Assembly (NCBI GenBank): GCA_021848365.1
Contig: JAJZUS010000001.1
Span: 248,001-312,000 of the forward strand
Source: Actinomycetes bacterium
GTDB lineage: Bacteria; Actinomycetota; Acidimicrobiia; Acidimicrobiales; RAAP-2
Length of the DNA: 64,000 bases
Direction of reading: 5' to 3'
Each line of letters starts with the position of its first letter. Positions within the stretch are counted from its first letter, which is position 1. This document shows, one piece after another, positions 24,731 to 32,907 of the stretch. The position numbers and the translations under genes are program-made. The notes under the pieces are model-generated. The model was not told the origin of the DNA and searched no databases. It saw only the letters and a list, made by a program, of their open reading frames with translations.

Positions 24731-25593
24731 TGGCGACCCTGGAGGCACCCCTCGTCGCCACGCCCGCGCCGCGCTCTCGCCGCCGACCCGATTGGGTCGT
24801 GCTCAGCACCGGCACGGTCATCGCGCTGCTCGTGCTGATGGCCGTCTTCGCCCCGCTCCTCGCGCCCGACAACCCCGACTACGCCAACATCCTGGCGACC
24901 AACCAGGGCCCGAGCGCCGCGCACCTGCTGGGCACCGACTCCTTCGGTCGGGACCTACTCAGCCGGCTCATCTACGGGGTGCGCCTGAGCCTGCTCGGCC
25001 CGGCCCTCATCATCCTCATCGCGACGTTGGTGGGCACCGTGCTGGCGATCCTCTCGGCCTGGTACGGGGGGTGGTTCGACCGGGTGGTCAGCCGCGCCGC
25101 CGACATCCTCTTCGCCTTCCCCGGGCTGATCTTCGCGATGTTGGCCGTCGCGATGTTCGGACCCGGCCTCGTCGCCCCGGTGGTGGCGCTCTCGATCTCC
25201 TACACCCCGTACCTCATGCGCGTCATCCGCGCCGAGGCGCTGCGCCAGCGCAACCTGCCCTACGTGGCCGCCTGCTACGTCGGGGGACTGAGCGTGCGCA
25301 CGATCTGCACACGGCACATCCTGCGCAACGTGATGCCCCTGCTGGTGGTGCAGGCTGCGCTCTCCTTCGGCTACGCCCTGGTCGACCTGGCGGCGGTCTC
25401 CTACCTCGGCCTGGGGGTGCAGCCGCCGACGCCAGAGTGGGGGGTCATGGTCTCGACGGGCCAGTCGGCGATCTTGGCCGGACACCCCCAGGAGTCGCTG
25501 CTGGCCGGGCTGATGATCGTGATCACCGTGGTCGCCTTCAACCTGTTGGGCGACCGGCTCGCCTCGCGCCAGAAGGGCACGGTGCGCCCGTGA
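24730..25593 (+). CDS. peptide ABC transporter permease, DppC/OppC type
   Basis: Second permease (287 aa). The N-terminus MATLEAPLVATPAPRSRRR is followed by a first helix (about 22-43) and the DppC-specific segment HLLGTDSFGRDLLSRLIYG. The EAA loop reads IRAEALRQRNLPYVAACYVG. The ATG overlaps the DppB stop; the open frame further upstream is a shadow of that gene. It ends overlapping the ATPase start (GTGA). Confidence 0.93.
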   Translation: MATLEAPLVATPAPRSRRRPDWVVLSTGTVIALLVLMAVFAPLLAPDNPDYANILATNQGPSAAHLLGTDSFGRDLLSRLIYGVRLSLLGPALIILIATLVGTVLAILSAWYGGWFDRVVSRAADILFAFPGLIFAMLAVAMFGPGLVAPVVALSISYTPYLMRVIRAEALRQRNLPYVAACYVGGLSVRTICTRHILRNVMPLLVVQAALSFGYALVDLAAVSYLGLGVQPPTPEWGVMVSTGQSAILAGHPQESLLAGLMIVITVVAFNLLGDRLASRQKGTVRP

Positions 25594-26588
25594 ACGTCCT
25601 GGAGATCAACCACCTGGCCGTCGAGCTGCCCGTCGAGGGGGCGCTGCGCCGGGTACTGCACGACGTGACCCTGTCTATCGGCCCTGGCGAGGCGGTCGGT
25701 CTGGTCGGCGAGTCGGGCGCGGGCAAGTCGATGGCCTCTCGCGCCGTGATCCGCCTGCTGCCCGCTGGCGCGGCGGTCCACGGCGACATCCGCTACTCGG
25801 GTGACTCGGTGCTCGCGATGGACCGCGCGGCGCTGCGTCACTTCCGCACGCACGACGTGGCCATGGTCTTCCAGGATCCGCGCGCGCACATCAACCCGGT
25901 GCGCACGATCGGCGACTTCCTCCTCGAAGCGCTCCTCGAGCGCGGCGAACGCCGAGATGACGCGAGGGCCGCGGTAATCGCGGTGCTCGCCGCGGTCGGG
26001 GTGAGCGAGCCGGAGAGACGGCTCCGCCAGTTCCCCCACGAGCTCTCGGGCGGCCTCCTCCAGCGCGTCATGATCGCCGCGGCCCTCGCGGTGTCGCCGA
26101 CCCTGCTGCTGGCCGACGAGCCCACGACGGCCCTCGACGTGACGACCCAGTCTGACGTCATGGTCATCCTCGACGCACGTCGGCGCGAGCGCGGCCTCGC
26201 CATGCTCTTCGTCACCCACGACCTTGAGCTCGCCGCCGCGGTCTGTGACCGCATCGCGGTCCTCTACGCCGGTTTTCTGGTGGAGGACGCACCCGCGGGC
26301 GACCTGCACCGGAACCTGCGCCATCCCTACACGGCCGGCCTGCTCGCTTCGCGACCCGATCCCGTCGCGCCGCGTCCGCGCCTCGCGGCGATCCCTGGCC
26401 GGCCTCTGTCGGCCTTCGAGGTCGGTGCGGGCTGCGCGTTCGCGCCGCGCTGTGCCTTCGCGGTCGAGCGCTGCCACCTCGAGCGACCAGAGCTGCGCGT
26501 GCTCGACGCGGGGCGCGTCGCCTGCCACCGGGCGGAGGAGCTGGCCGGACAGCTCGCGTTGTCCCCGACACCGGGGGGTAGCGAGTGA
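25590..26588 (+). CDS. peptide ABC transporter ATPase, DppD/OppD type
   Basis: First ATPase (332 aa). Walker A GESGAGKS, Q-loop VFQDPRAHINPV, signature LSGGLLQRVMIAAAL, Walker B LLADEPTTALD and the switch His in VTHDLELA are all present. The C-terminal oligopeptide ATPase region carries Cys residues (GCAFAPRCAFAVERCH) of the type that holds an Fe-S cluster in DppD/OppD. The signature has LL where QQ or RQ is usual. The GTG start overlaps the DppC stop by 4 nt. Confidence 0.93.
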   Translation: MNVLEINHLAVELPVEGALRRVLHDVTLSIGPGEAVGLVGESGAGKSMASRAVIRLLPAGAAVHGDIRYSGDSVLAMDRAALRHFRTHDVAMVFQDPRAHINPVRTIGDFLLEALLERGERRDDARAAVIAVLAAVGVSEPERRLRQFPHELSGGLLQRVMIAAALAVSPTLLLADEPTTALDVTTQSDVMVILDARRRERGLAMLFVTHDLELAAAVCDRIAVLYAGFLVEDAPAGDLHRNLRHPYTAGLLASRPDPVAPRPRLAAIPGRPLSAFEVGAGCAFAPRCAFAVERCHLERPELRVLDAGRVACHRAEELAGQLALSPTPGGSE

Positions 26589-27460
26589 CGGACGAGCCGG
26601 TCCTGGAGGTTCGCGAGCTGCGCAAGGAGTACCGCGTGCGCACCTCGCGCGCCGAGGCCGTACCCGCCGCGGGATCCGCACTTCTCGGCCACGCGGTGAC
26701 GCGTCGCGAACGGGCCGGTGTCCTCGTGGCCGTGGACGACGTCTCTTTCTCCGTGTCACCCGGCCAGTCGTTGGCCGTCGTGGGCGAATCGGGCTCGGGC
26801 AAGACGACCGTCGCACGCATGGTGGTCGGCCTGGAGCGGCCGACCAGCGGGACCATCATGGTCTCGGGCCGCGAGCGCTCCTGGCGCCACGTCAGTTCGC
26901 GCGAGCGACGCCGGCGCGCGCGCGAGGTCCAGATCGTCTTCCAGGACCCGTACTCCTCGCTCGATCCGCGCATGAGCGTGCGCGCGAGCCTGGACGAGTC
27001 GCTGCGCCTGCACTTCGACTGGACACGCGAGCGCCGCGACGAGCGCGTGGCCGAGCTGCTCGACCAGGTCGGTCTCGACAGGCGGCAGGCTAACTCGCTG
27101 CCCAAAGCCCTCTCGGGAGGTCAGCGCCAGCGCGTGGCGATCGCCCGGGCCCTAGCCAGCGAGCCCCGAGTCCTCATCTGCGACGAGGCAGTCGCCTCCC
27201 TCGACGTCTCGATCCAGGCCCAGATCCTCAACCTGCTCAGCGACATTCGCGACGCCACCGGCGTGTCGTACCTCTTCATCTCCCACGATCTCGCCGTCGT
27301 GCGCCAGGTGAGCGACGCCGTGCTGGTCATGCGTCGCGGCCGCGTGATCGAAGCCGGCCCGACGGCGTCGGTCCTCTCGGAGCCGAGCGACGCGTATACG
27401 AAGCAGCTGCTCGCTGCCATCCCCCGGCCCGGCTGGAAGCCGACACCCAGCAACTCGTAG
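26585..27460 (+). CDS. peptide ABC transporter ATPase, DppF/OppF type
   Basis: Second ATPase (291 aa), last gene of the operon. It has Walker A GESGSGKTT, Q-loop VFQDPYSSLDPRM, signature LSGGQRQRVAIARA, Walker B LICDEAVASLD and HDLAVVRQ. The middle of the N-terminal strand region contains a 20-residue insertion (ALLGHAVTRRERAG) before the core begins. The GTG overlaps the DppD stop by 4 nt, completing an operon of hydrolase, binding protein, two permeases and two ATPases. Confidence 0.93.
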   Translation: MTDEPVLEVRELRKEYRVRTSRAEAVPAAGSALLGHAVTRRERAGVLVAVDDVSFSVSPGQSLAVVGESGSGKTTVARMVVGLERPTSGTIMVSGRERSWRHVSSRERRRRAREVQIVFQDPYSSLDPRMSVRASLDESLRLHFDWTRERRDERVAELLDQVGLDRRQANSLPKALSGGQRQRVAIARALASEPRVLICDEAVASLDVSIQAQILNLLSDIRDATGVSYLFISHDLAVVRQVSDAVLVMRRGRVIEAGPTASVLSEPSDAYTKQLLAAIPRPGWKPTPSNS

Positions 27461-27634
27461 GCGCGGGTCGGTCGATTCGCACGACGGCGGACTGCCCTGC
27501 CCACCCGATCAGAGCGCGCGATGCTTAGGCCTCACGGCGCGACCAGCTTGCGGGTGCGCTTGGAGAACCGAGCTGGTTGACATCCCCTGAAGTGGTGTGA
27601 GCCCCGAGTTCGTTCGTGAGGAAGGGCTACCGGA

Positions 27635-27775
27635 GTGGTTCTTGATGTCTCCATCGCAGGGCACGAATGGAACACCCCGGTGACCCAGACAGATCTGGGA
27701 CTATCCGCGGTGCTCGACGCGCTTCGGAGCGACGACAGCAGTCCCGCCGTCGACGAACTGCTGGAACGCGGTTGA
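27635..27775 (+). CDS. possible 46-aa small protein
   Basis: A GTG-initiated frame of 46 codons (begins VVLDVSIAGHEWNTP, ends DELLERG) with balanced amino-acid usage. GAGGAAG lies about 12 nt upstream, farther than usual. It has an acidic helical C-terminus and no recognised domain. It could be a real small protein or the end of a decayed gene. Confidence 0.3.
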   Translation: MVLDVSIAGHEWNTPVTQTDLGLSAVLDALRSDDSSPAVDELLERG

Positions 27776-28033
27776 TCGCAAGTCGCGCTGTGGTCGTCTC
27801 GAGCGTTGCCTGGCGGTCATGTCAACGTCCTGCCTGGTTGGAGTCACACGAGAGCGGTTTCAATCGGGCCGGTTGTCTTTAGGAGCCTCTGGGTGGCTTC
27901 GATGATCAAAGGGAAGCCGACACAGGGGCAGAAGGACGATGGCCCGTCAGTGATTGCCGCTCCTCACTTCGACTCACCATCGCTGGAGTTCCAGTCGCTT
28001 CGATCCGAACCGTCGTTGTCCGAACGGGGAGCG

Positions 28034-28051
28034 GGGATTTGTCCAAATCCC
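28034..28051. repeat. 7-bp hairpin GGGATTT-GTCC-AAATCCC
   Basis: Perfect inverted repeat at the left margin of the island, 9 nt before the motif that recurs near tRNA-Ile. It may mark a recombination end. Confidence 0.4.
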
Positions 28052-28059
28052 TCGTGGTG

Positions 28060-28078
28060 GGGGATTCACGAAAGTCGG
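28060..28078 (-). repeat. left copy of island-end motif
   Basis: Read on the minus strand this is CCGACTTTCGTGAATCCCC; the copy at 37612-37631 (+) reads CCGACTTTCGTGACTTCCCC. The two differ by one substitution and one base of length, and lie in opposite orientations at the two sides of the accessory island. Confidence 0.5.
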
Positions 28079-28275
28079 AGACTAAGGGGCTTCTGGGCGT
28101 TCGGGTAGGTGCCGGGCGCTTGTTAACTGGAAGTCGATGCTGCGCTAACTGGTGACCGCCGCCACCAGGAACTATGCTTGCGTGCGTCAAAGGCCAATCT
28201 GGGCAGTTTCGTCATCACGCATGGCTGCGAGACACGCCGACGCGCGCGATGCCGCCAATTTCCTGTACTGCGCGT

Positions 28276-28734
28276 CTACGAGTCCTGTTCTTCGTCAGCC
28301 CGGAAGAGGGTACCGCGCCGAAGTGCGGCTCGTTTGAGTTCTACCGCTACACGTTCGCACTGCCTGCGAGAGGTGTGGATATCCCTGAAGTCGATCGAGC
28401 GGTGGTGCGGGGTTGTGGGGGTGCATGCGGCATCATCAATCACGCGACGCTTCACTTCCTCGGCCTCGGCGACAGTGACACCCCATATCCCCGCCGAGGA
28501 CCGTTTGAGTGTGTCGGTGTACAACTCCCAAGCCGCTTGTGGAGTCAGAGCGGTACCGTCTTGAAAGGACAGCTTCCCTCCATCGTTGGCACTCGGTCGG
28601 AATGCGTGGGAACCAGGCTCTCCACCCGAGAGCATTCCGGGATGGATCTGGCGGTATAGCAACGCTTCGCCGTTGGTCACCAGCGACTCGCACGGCTCAA
28701 GTTCGGGGAACTGTCCAGGTGTGTTGATGCTCAC
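28276..28734 (-). CDS. conserved-looking protein of unknown function (module gene B)
   Basis: A 152-aa soluble protein, second gene of a two-gene unit; its ATG overlaps the stop of the upstream gene (ATGA). It begins MSINTPGQFPELEPCESLV and has sequence-like landmarks that do not look random: LLYRQIHPGMLSGGEPGSHAF, ANDGGKLSFQDG, SAGIWGVTVAEAEEV and a C-terminal basic helix RRQCERVAVELKRAALRRG. No transmembrane segment or known catalytic signature. I recall similar uncharacterised proteins in actinobacterial accessory regions but cannot name a family. Confidence 0.7.
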   Translation of the reverse strand: MSINTPGQFPELEPCESLVTNGEALLYRQIHPGMLSGGEPGSHAFRPSANDGGKLSFQDGTALTPQAAWELYTDTLKRSSAGIWGVTVAEAEEVKRRVIDDAACTPTTPHHRSIDFRDIHTSRRQCERVAVELKRAALRRGTLFRADEEQDS

Positions 28735-29834
28735 ATGAGATCCCTGAGGAGGAAGACTGCATCGGATGGAGTGACGCGCTCATGGTGCGCATCGGATTCG
28801 CTCGTATCGCCGACGACGAACATATCGAGTGCGCCACTTACGGCGACATCAAGTGCCACGTCTGCACCGTCGATGGTCCACTCAAACCGGACCCCTCCTT
28901 CTACGGTCGGGTAGACGCGGGGCGCGGGGAGTTCATCCGCCGCGAAGAGCTCCAGTACGGAACGAGCGGCGTCCACGGCGTCGGTCGACGGTCCGGTCCC
29001 GGTCCCATCGAACCAGCCGTCTGTGAGCAGGACAATCCCGTTGAGGCTGGCCATTGCAGCCACATAATCCGGCGTCGGCGGTCCAACGAGGTCAAAGCTT
29101 TGGATGCTTTCCATGCTCACAACGGTGTCGCTTGCGTCGAGGACGGCAACCCCTTCGACGCGGACTCGTGGTCCTGAGCCCAGGGGGTGCAGAGCCTCCT
29201 TGATACTGTCAAAGTGTTCGAGGGCTTCGGCGGCTCGGATTGTCTTCCCGTTGAGTTGCCTGATGTCGAAATCGCCGCGGTCGGCCAGATCCGAGACGGT
29301 ACCAAGCAGAATCCAGTCTCTCTTGTAGTTCTTCGATGCGCGTAGGACGAGCTCCTTTCGCACCGATGGCGTGTAGCGCGGGTTGCGGTCAGACCCAGGA
29401 GAGTGGAGTTCGATCACTTCGTCCCCACGCAGCGTCTTGCCGAACCGGTTGAACTGCGCCAGCGCCTCCAGTGGGAACTCTGTCGGGAAATCTATCGAGC
29501 CGTCGACTGATGCTACGGCGTCGCTCACCAAGTCACGTGCTCCCGTGAACGGGTCATCGACGCCGAAAAGTCTATCGCTCGGCCGTTCGAGAACCGGAAT
29601 GGCACTACCGTTGTCGACACGGACCAGACGGAGATCCAGCCCGTCAGCGAAATTCTTGGGCACACGCTGCCTTTCAGGATTACGCCCGCGAAATACGGCG
29701 CGAGCGACCTCGAAAAGCAGATCGCGGTATGCGGCGAGCTCGGCCAAAGAGTCCACCGGTATTCCAGGGTCTTCGAACCTAGCGCCGATGAACCGAAGTT
29801 CGGCAAAGCGCCTTCCCCCCGTTGCTTCGGACAC
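28731..29834 (-). CDS. protein of unknown function (module gene A)
   Basis: A 367-aa soluble protein, first gene of the two-gene unit. The N-terminal third (RFAELRFIGARFEDPGIPVD, then LAAYRDLLFEVARAVFRGR and KNFADGLDLRLVRVDNGSA) reads as a folded domain; the middle has RKELVLRASKNYKRDWILLG followed by a beta-rich region with ADRGDFDIRQLNG; the C-terminus is acidic and beta-rich. No membrane segment, no Walker or metal motif. Base composition is lower in GC than the core genes. The tight coupling with the 152-aa gene says the two products act together; whether as toxin-antitoxin, defence or something else is not visible. Confidence 0.75.
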   Translation of the reverse strand: MSEATGGRRFAELRFIGARFEDPGIPVDSLAELAAYRDLLFEVARAVFRGRNPERQRVPKNFADGLDLRLVRVDNGSAIPVLERPSDRLFGVDDPFTGARDLVSDAVASVDGSIDFPTEFPLEALAQFNRFGKTLRGDEVIELHSPGSDRNPRYTPSVRKELVLRASKNYKRDWILLGTVSDLADRGDFDIRQLNGKTIRAAEALEHFDSIKEALHPLGSGPRVRVEGVAVLDASDTVVSMESIQSFDLVGPPTPDYVAAMASLNGIVLLTDGWFDGTGTGPSTDAVDAARSVLELFAADELPAPRVYPTVEGGVRFEWTIDGADVALDVAVSGALDMFVVGDTSESDAHHERVTPSDAVFLLRDLM

Positions 29835-30038
29835 AACGGCAGTCTAAGGCAGTTCGACGCCGCTGTCACGCGCTACGGGCTCGCACATCTTCCTGATACA
29901 GGAGGAGATTTCGCGGGCGAAACTGATGTCATGGCTGCTGCCGTGTGACAAAGGGGAGAAGAACTCACCACTCGATTCGGTTTCCAGGTGGTGAATCGGC
30001 CTCCAGAGGTCCGGAGAGTCGACGCAGGTTCGTGAGGC

Positions 30039-30677
30039 TCAAGTCTTCGCTACCGACTGCGACACGCGAAGCCACCGATGACGAGCAACATCAAGTCGGT
30101 AGATGGCGTGGTCGCTCTTGGGCAGGGTCGAGTACGAAGCCGGCGCAACTTGGATCCGAATCTCTCCGCTCGACTGCGGGGCCTGGGTTATCGACCAGGT
30201 GTCAGCACCGTTGACGTACTGGTACCACTGGTGACCCGCGTCGGTCGAGACGTCGATGACCGCGTTGCTCACCATGACTACCGCGCTGGCGCCGAACGAC
30301 ATCACGCGGCCGATGTAGAAGATGCTCCCGCCGGCCCAGTCAGTCGCGAGCATTGATCCGGCGGCCCTCCACCTCAGACCTCCGTTTGTGCTGCGCACCG
30401 CGAACTCGCCCGGTCCCCCGTCCTGCTTCCATACTCCCCACTCGACCGGGGACTTCGCGGAGTGAAGGACTACCCACTTGGCCTGAGAAGTTGGGATGAG
30501 CGTCCCCCAGGGGAGTGGGCGCACCACGTTCGCCTCAGTCAATCCGTGCTGCATCGGCAGCACCGCCGGGAATGGGACTGAGGTGGTCGCAGCGGCCGGG
30601 GCGTCGGAGGCTGCAAAGGAAGCGACGGCGACTCCTGAGACGACCAGCGCGGGTATCGCTCGCAGGACGTTCTTCAT
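30039..30677 (-). CDS. secreted protein, BNR/sialidase-like beta fold
   Basis: A 212-aa exported protein. The ATG at 30677 is preceded by GGAG at 8 nt and begins MKNVLRAIPALVVSGVAVAS, a signal peptide cleaved near AAATTS. The mature part contains two copies of an Asp/Gly-rich turn following beta strands (STNGGLRWRAAGS and STDAGHQWYQYVNG), the Asp-box S-x-D/N-x-G-x-x-W pattern of BNR repeats, as in extracellular glycan-binding or photosystem-assembly-like propellers. Too short for a full propeller. Single gene; function unknown. Confidence 0.7.
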   Translation of the reverse strand: MKNVLRAIPALVVSGVAVASFAASDAPAAATTSVPFPAVLPMQHGLTEANVVRPLPWGTLIPTSQAKWVVLHSAKSPVEWGVWKQDGGPGEFAVRSTNGGLRWRAAGSMLATDWAGGSIFYIGRVMSFGASAVVMVSNAVIDVSTDAGHQWYQYVNGADTWSITQAPQSSGEIRIQVAPASYSTLPKSDHAIYRLDVARHRWLRVSQSVAKT

Positions 30678-30995
30678 GCTTAGCTCCACTGTGATCTGCC
30701 TCCCTTGACATTCGACAGCTCGTGCACCCGTGAGTTCATCTCCTCACTGTGCCCATCCTTACCGGTCAGGCCAGGAGACAGACAGCGGATTCGACCGTGC
30801 GGTCGGCGACTTCAGCGGCACTTTCGAGGTACGTTCTTCTCCCCTCTATCACACGGCAGCATGGCTGGGAAGACTTCCACCGAGGTATAGCTAGGAGGCT
30901 CCCGACGACTTCGTGGCGGCAATCAAGGCGCCTATGGCTGGTCGTTACCTCCAACACCTACTTGGGCCACTGTCTCTGGTGGCTCGGCGTGTGAA
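30678..30995. other. 318-bp gap, nothing recognised
   Basis: No open frame over 80 codons has plausible content, and I see no tRNA, repeat or convincing terminator. The promoter for the leftward secreted-protein gene should lie in its first 100 bp. Confidence 0.5.
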
Positions 30996-31517
30996 TCAGC
31001 ACTCGTTTGCACGGGCACGCCTCCAACCAGCCCTGCCGTCGATCAGGCGCTCCTGACTGGGCAGCCTTCTCAACTGCATGATGAATCGAAGGTCTGTGAG
31101 CGACGCAATGGCCAAGTAGAAGAGTGAGGTCGTCAGGGCTATGCGCCACACGCTTGAAACGAAGAACAATGCACCGATTCCGATGGGTAGGAGCAAGGTC
31201 GGTGCCAGGAGGACGAGAACTGCTTGTCGGGCAGTGTGACACCCTATCCCAACAAGACCAAGCGACCCCCGCGAGAAAATCGGTCGCGGCAGTCTCCCAG
31301 TGCAGCCTGCCCATCCAATTGCGTGAACCACTTCATGTGACACGGTGGCGCAAATGAGCACGGCAAGGACAGCGACAGCGGACTTGACTCCATGTAGATG
31401 TAATGCAGTAAGGGCACCGACAACGACAACCGTGACGGCGACGATGCCCTCAGTGACGTACCGCGGGCCGCTACGGACCACGAATGCGACCAGCTCCGGG
31501 CTGGTCTCTTCATTCAT
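30996..31517 (-). CDS. DUF3267-like membrane metalloprotease homologue
   Basis: A 173-aa integral membrane protein with four predicted helices. The second helix holds the zinc-protease motif HEVVHAIGW (HExxH). The arrangement of a small protein with HExxH inside the membrane and further helices (VLVLLAPTLLLPIGIGALFF) matches the DUF3267 group of putative site-2-like proteases. Residues such as FRIMQ and a basic C-terminus suggest a cytoplasmic end. Divergent from a small membrane protein gene only 24 bp away, which may share its promoter region. Substrate unknown. Confidence 0.72.
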   Translation of the reverse strand: MNEETSPELVAFVVRSGPRYVTEGIVAVTVVVVGALTALHLHGVKSAVAVLAVLICATVSHEVVHAIGWAGCTGRLPRPIFSRGSLGLVGIGCHTARQAVLVLLAPTLLLPIGIGALFFVSSVWRIALTTSLFYLAIASLTDLRFIMQLRRLPSQERLIDGRAGWRRARANEC

Positions 31518-31541
31518 CGGACAGTGGTGCAGGTGATCGAC

Positions 31542-31775
31542 ATGCCGTCCCCCTTCAGTTCTGTAAGCATCTCACTCGGAGTCGTTCTGGTGCTCGCGTA
31601 TCATCACTCGATCACTGGGCAAGTACTTGGTCTTCTCTCATTGCTCGCCGGAATCGTGATGTTCTCATGGGAGCACGGGCTGTTCAAGCCGGAACGGAAG
31701 CGGAGGGATTACACGAGTCCGGTATCCGACCTGGCCGAGGCGCCTGAAGGACCGTTAGGTCGGACACGGGATTAG
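31542..31775 (+). CDS. small membrane protein of unknown function
   Basis: A 77-aa protein with two adjacent hydrophobic segments (about 8-23 and 26-44) and a charged C-terminal tail (LFKPERKRRDY onward). I chose the ATG at 31542 with AGGTG about 7 nt before it; a GTG at 31524 is also in frame. It is transcribed away from the HExxH membrane protein. Possibly a partner or substrate of that protein; this is only a neighbour-based guess. Confidence 0.5.
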   Translation: MPSPFSSVSISLGVVLVLAYHHSITGQVLGLLSLLAGIVMFSWEHGLFKPERKRRDYTSPVSDLAEAPEGPLGRTRD

Positions 31776-31848
31776 CATGCTCGACGGTCATAATTGTCCC
31801 GTCGCGCTGGTCTTGAAGTAAGAGGTGGGCACTGGTCTTTCGTGAAAG

Positions 31849-32811
31849 TCAGCACACAGTTCTCAGCGCAGCCTCAAAGTCGTGCCGAGCTTCATCCACA
31901 CTCACGCGCTGTCCAGCCATGAGTAAGAGCAGCCCCTCGACGGTCCAGACCACCTGGACGCCGTGACGAGAGAAGTAGAGGCCGACTTCGTCGACCCGGT
32001 ACTGCTGATTCGTGTCAAGCAGGACGTAGCCCAGGATCTGCCAGAGGTCGAGGCGCTCGATCTGGGAGGCGGTGACGGTCTTGACGTCGATCAGTCGATG
32101 TCCTGCGATGAGATCGGCGTCGGCACCTCCGACGAACGCACTGGCCGCGAAAGTTGGATTCGCGACGATCTCAGATTCGAGCAGGACGTCTTGGGTGGCC
32201 GTCAGTGTTCCCGCGAGCGCGGCGAGATCGGCTCTCATCGTGGGTGTAGCGAGAGTGAGCACGTCTTGGAGCTCGACTAGGGGACCGAGGTCGTCTAGTG
32301 GGGAGTGGACCGCCCCGCCCATTCGGAAGACCTCCTCATAGAGAGCGAGCACTAAGCAGAGCGCTCCGAGCTCCTGCTCGAACTCGGTCTCGCCTCGGCG
32401 GGAGGGCTCCTCCTCTCTCAGGGCTGCCACGCGCTCCTCGAGCTCCTCGAAGGCATGCGGGAGACCAACATTGCCCCACGCCTCGTTGAGCCTCTCGGCT
32501 CCGCGGTGGGCCCCCCGGTGATCACCATCGCGTGGCGGGTAGAAGAAGCGCACGCGGTAGTCGAAGGCAACGCCCACGCTGGACCAGCGGTACGAGCGCC
32601 GGTCCGTCAACTCGGGTATCACCACGGGGTCACCAAGGCGCCAGACTGGCTTCTTCGGGCGAGCGGCTGACGGTACGTAGAGTCCTCGAACGATCCCCGG
32701 GTCCTCAGTCGGCGCGAGCACGGCGCGAGCCGCGCCAACATCGCCGAAGCGCTCGGCGAAGAAGCGGTGAATCGGGCTCGAGGTGTCCTTCAGGTGACTC
32801 GTCAGCGACAC
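31849..32811 (-). CDS. PD-(D/E)XK nuclease-like protein
   Basis: A 320-aa soluble protein. Around residues 228-244 it has GGADADLIAGHRLIDVKT: Asp231/Asp233, then Asp242-Val-Lys244 on the next strand, which is the layout of the PD-(D/E)XK nuclease core (acidic residue, hairpin, D-x-K). A Gln-containing helix follows (IERLDLWQILGYVLL), as in many such enzymes. The N-terminal two thirds are helical with no known domain. The GTG has GGAGGA upstream. It lies downstream of the zinc-ribbon/GIY-YIG gene in the same orientation, separated by 96 bp. Likely DNA target; type (restriction, defence) not proven. Confidence 0.72.
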   Translation of the reverse strand: MSLTSHLKDTSSPIHRFFAERFGDVGAARAVLAPTEDPGIVRGLYVPSAARPKKPVWRLGDPVVIPELTDRRSYRWSSVGVAFDYRVRFFYPPRDGDHRGAHRGAERLNEAWGNVGLPHAFEELEERVAALREEEPSRRGETEFEQELGALCLVLALYEEVFRMGGAVHSPLDDLGPLVELQDVLTLATPTMRADLAALAGTLTATQDVLLESEIVANPTFAASAFVGGADADLIAGHRLIDVKTVTASQIERLDLWQILGYVLLDTNQQYRVDEVGLYFSRHGVQVVWTVEGLLLLMAGQRVSVDEARHDFEAALRTVC

Positions 32812-32907
32812 GACCTATTCCTCCTTCGCGTGGTTCGCACTGCTTTGCTCAAGCAGCTGCGACGTACCTGTTGCAGAGAACCAGAGTCGCGGGTGGGTGC
32901 CACAGAC

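Larger units (their letters stand above)
27461..28275. other. 815-bp left margin of the accessory island
   Basis: No confident gene. Composition becomes more AT-rich and mixed from about 27.5 kb. It holds one possible 46-codon frame (27635-27775), the hairpin GGGATTT-GTCC-AAATCCC at 28034-28051 and the motif shared with the right end of the island. Several short open frames exist on both strands without ribosome sites or recognisable content. Confidence 0.5.

Noticed and set aside
28178-28659. Rightward open frames of 128-161 codons opposite the 152-aa gene
   Set aside because: They have Cys/Arg-rich shadow-like content and no ribosome site; the leftward gene is coupled to its neighbour.
32072-32341. 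Rightward frames inside the PD-(D/E)XK-like gene
   Set aside because: Ser/Arg-rich antisense reading, without start signals.
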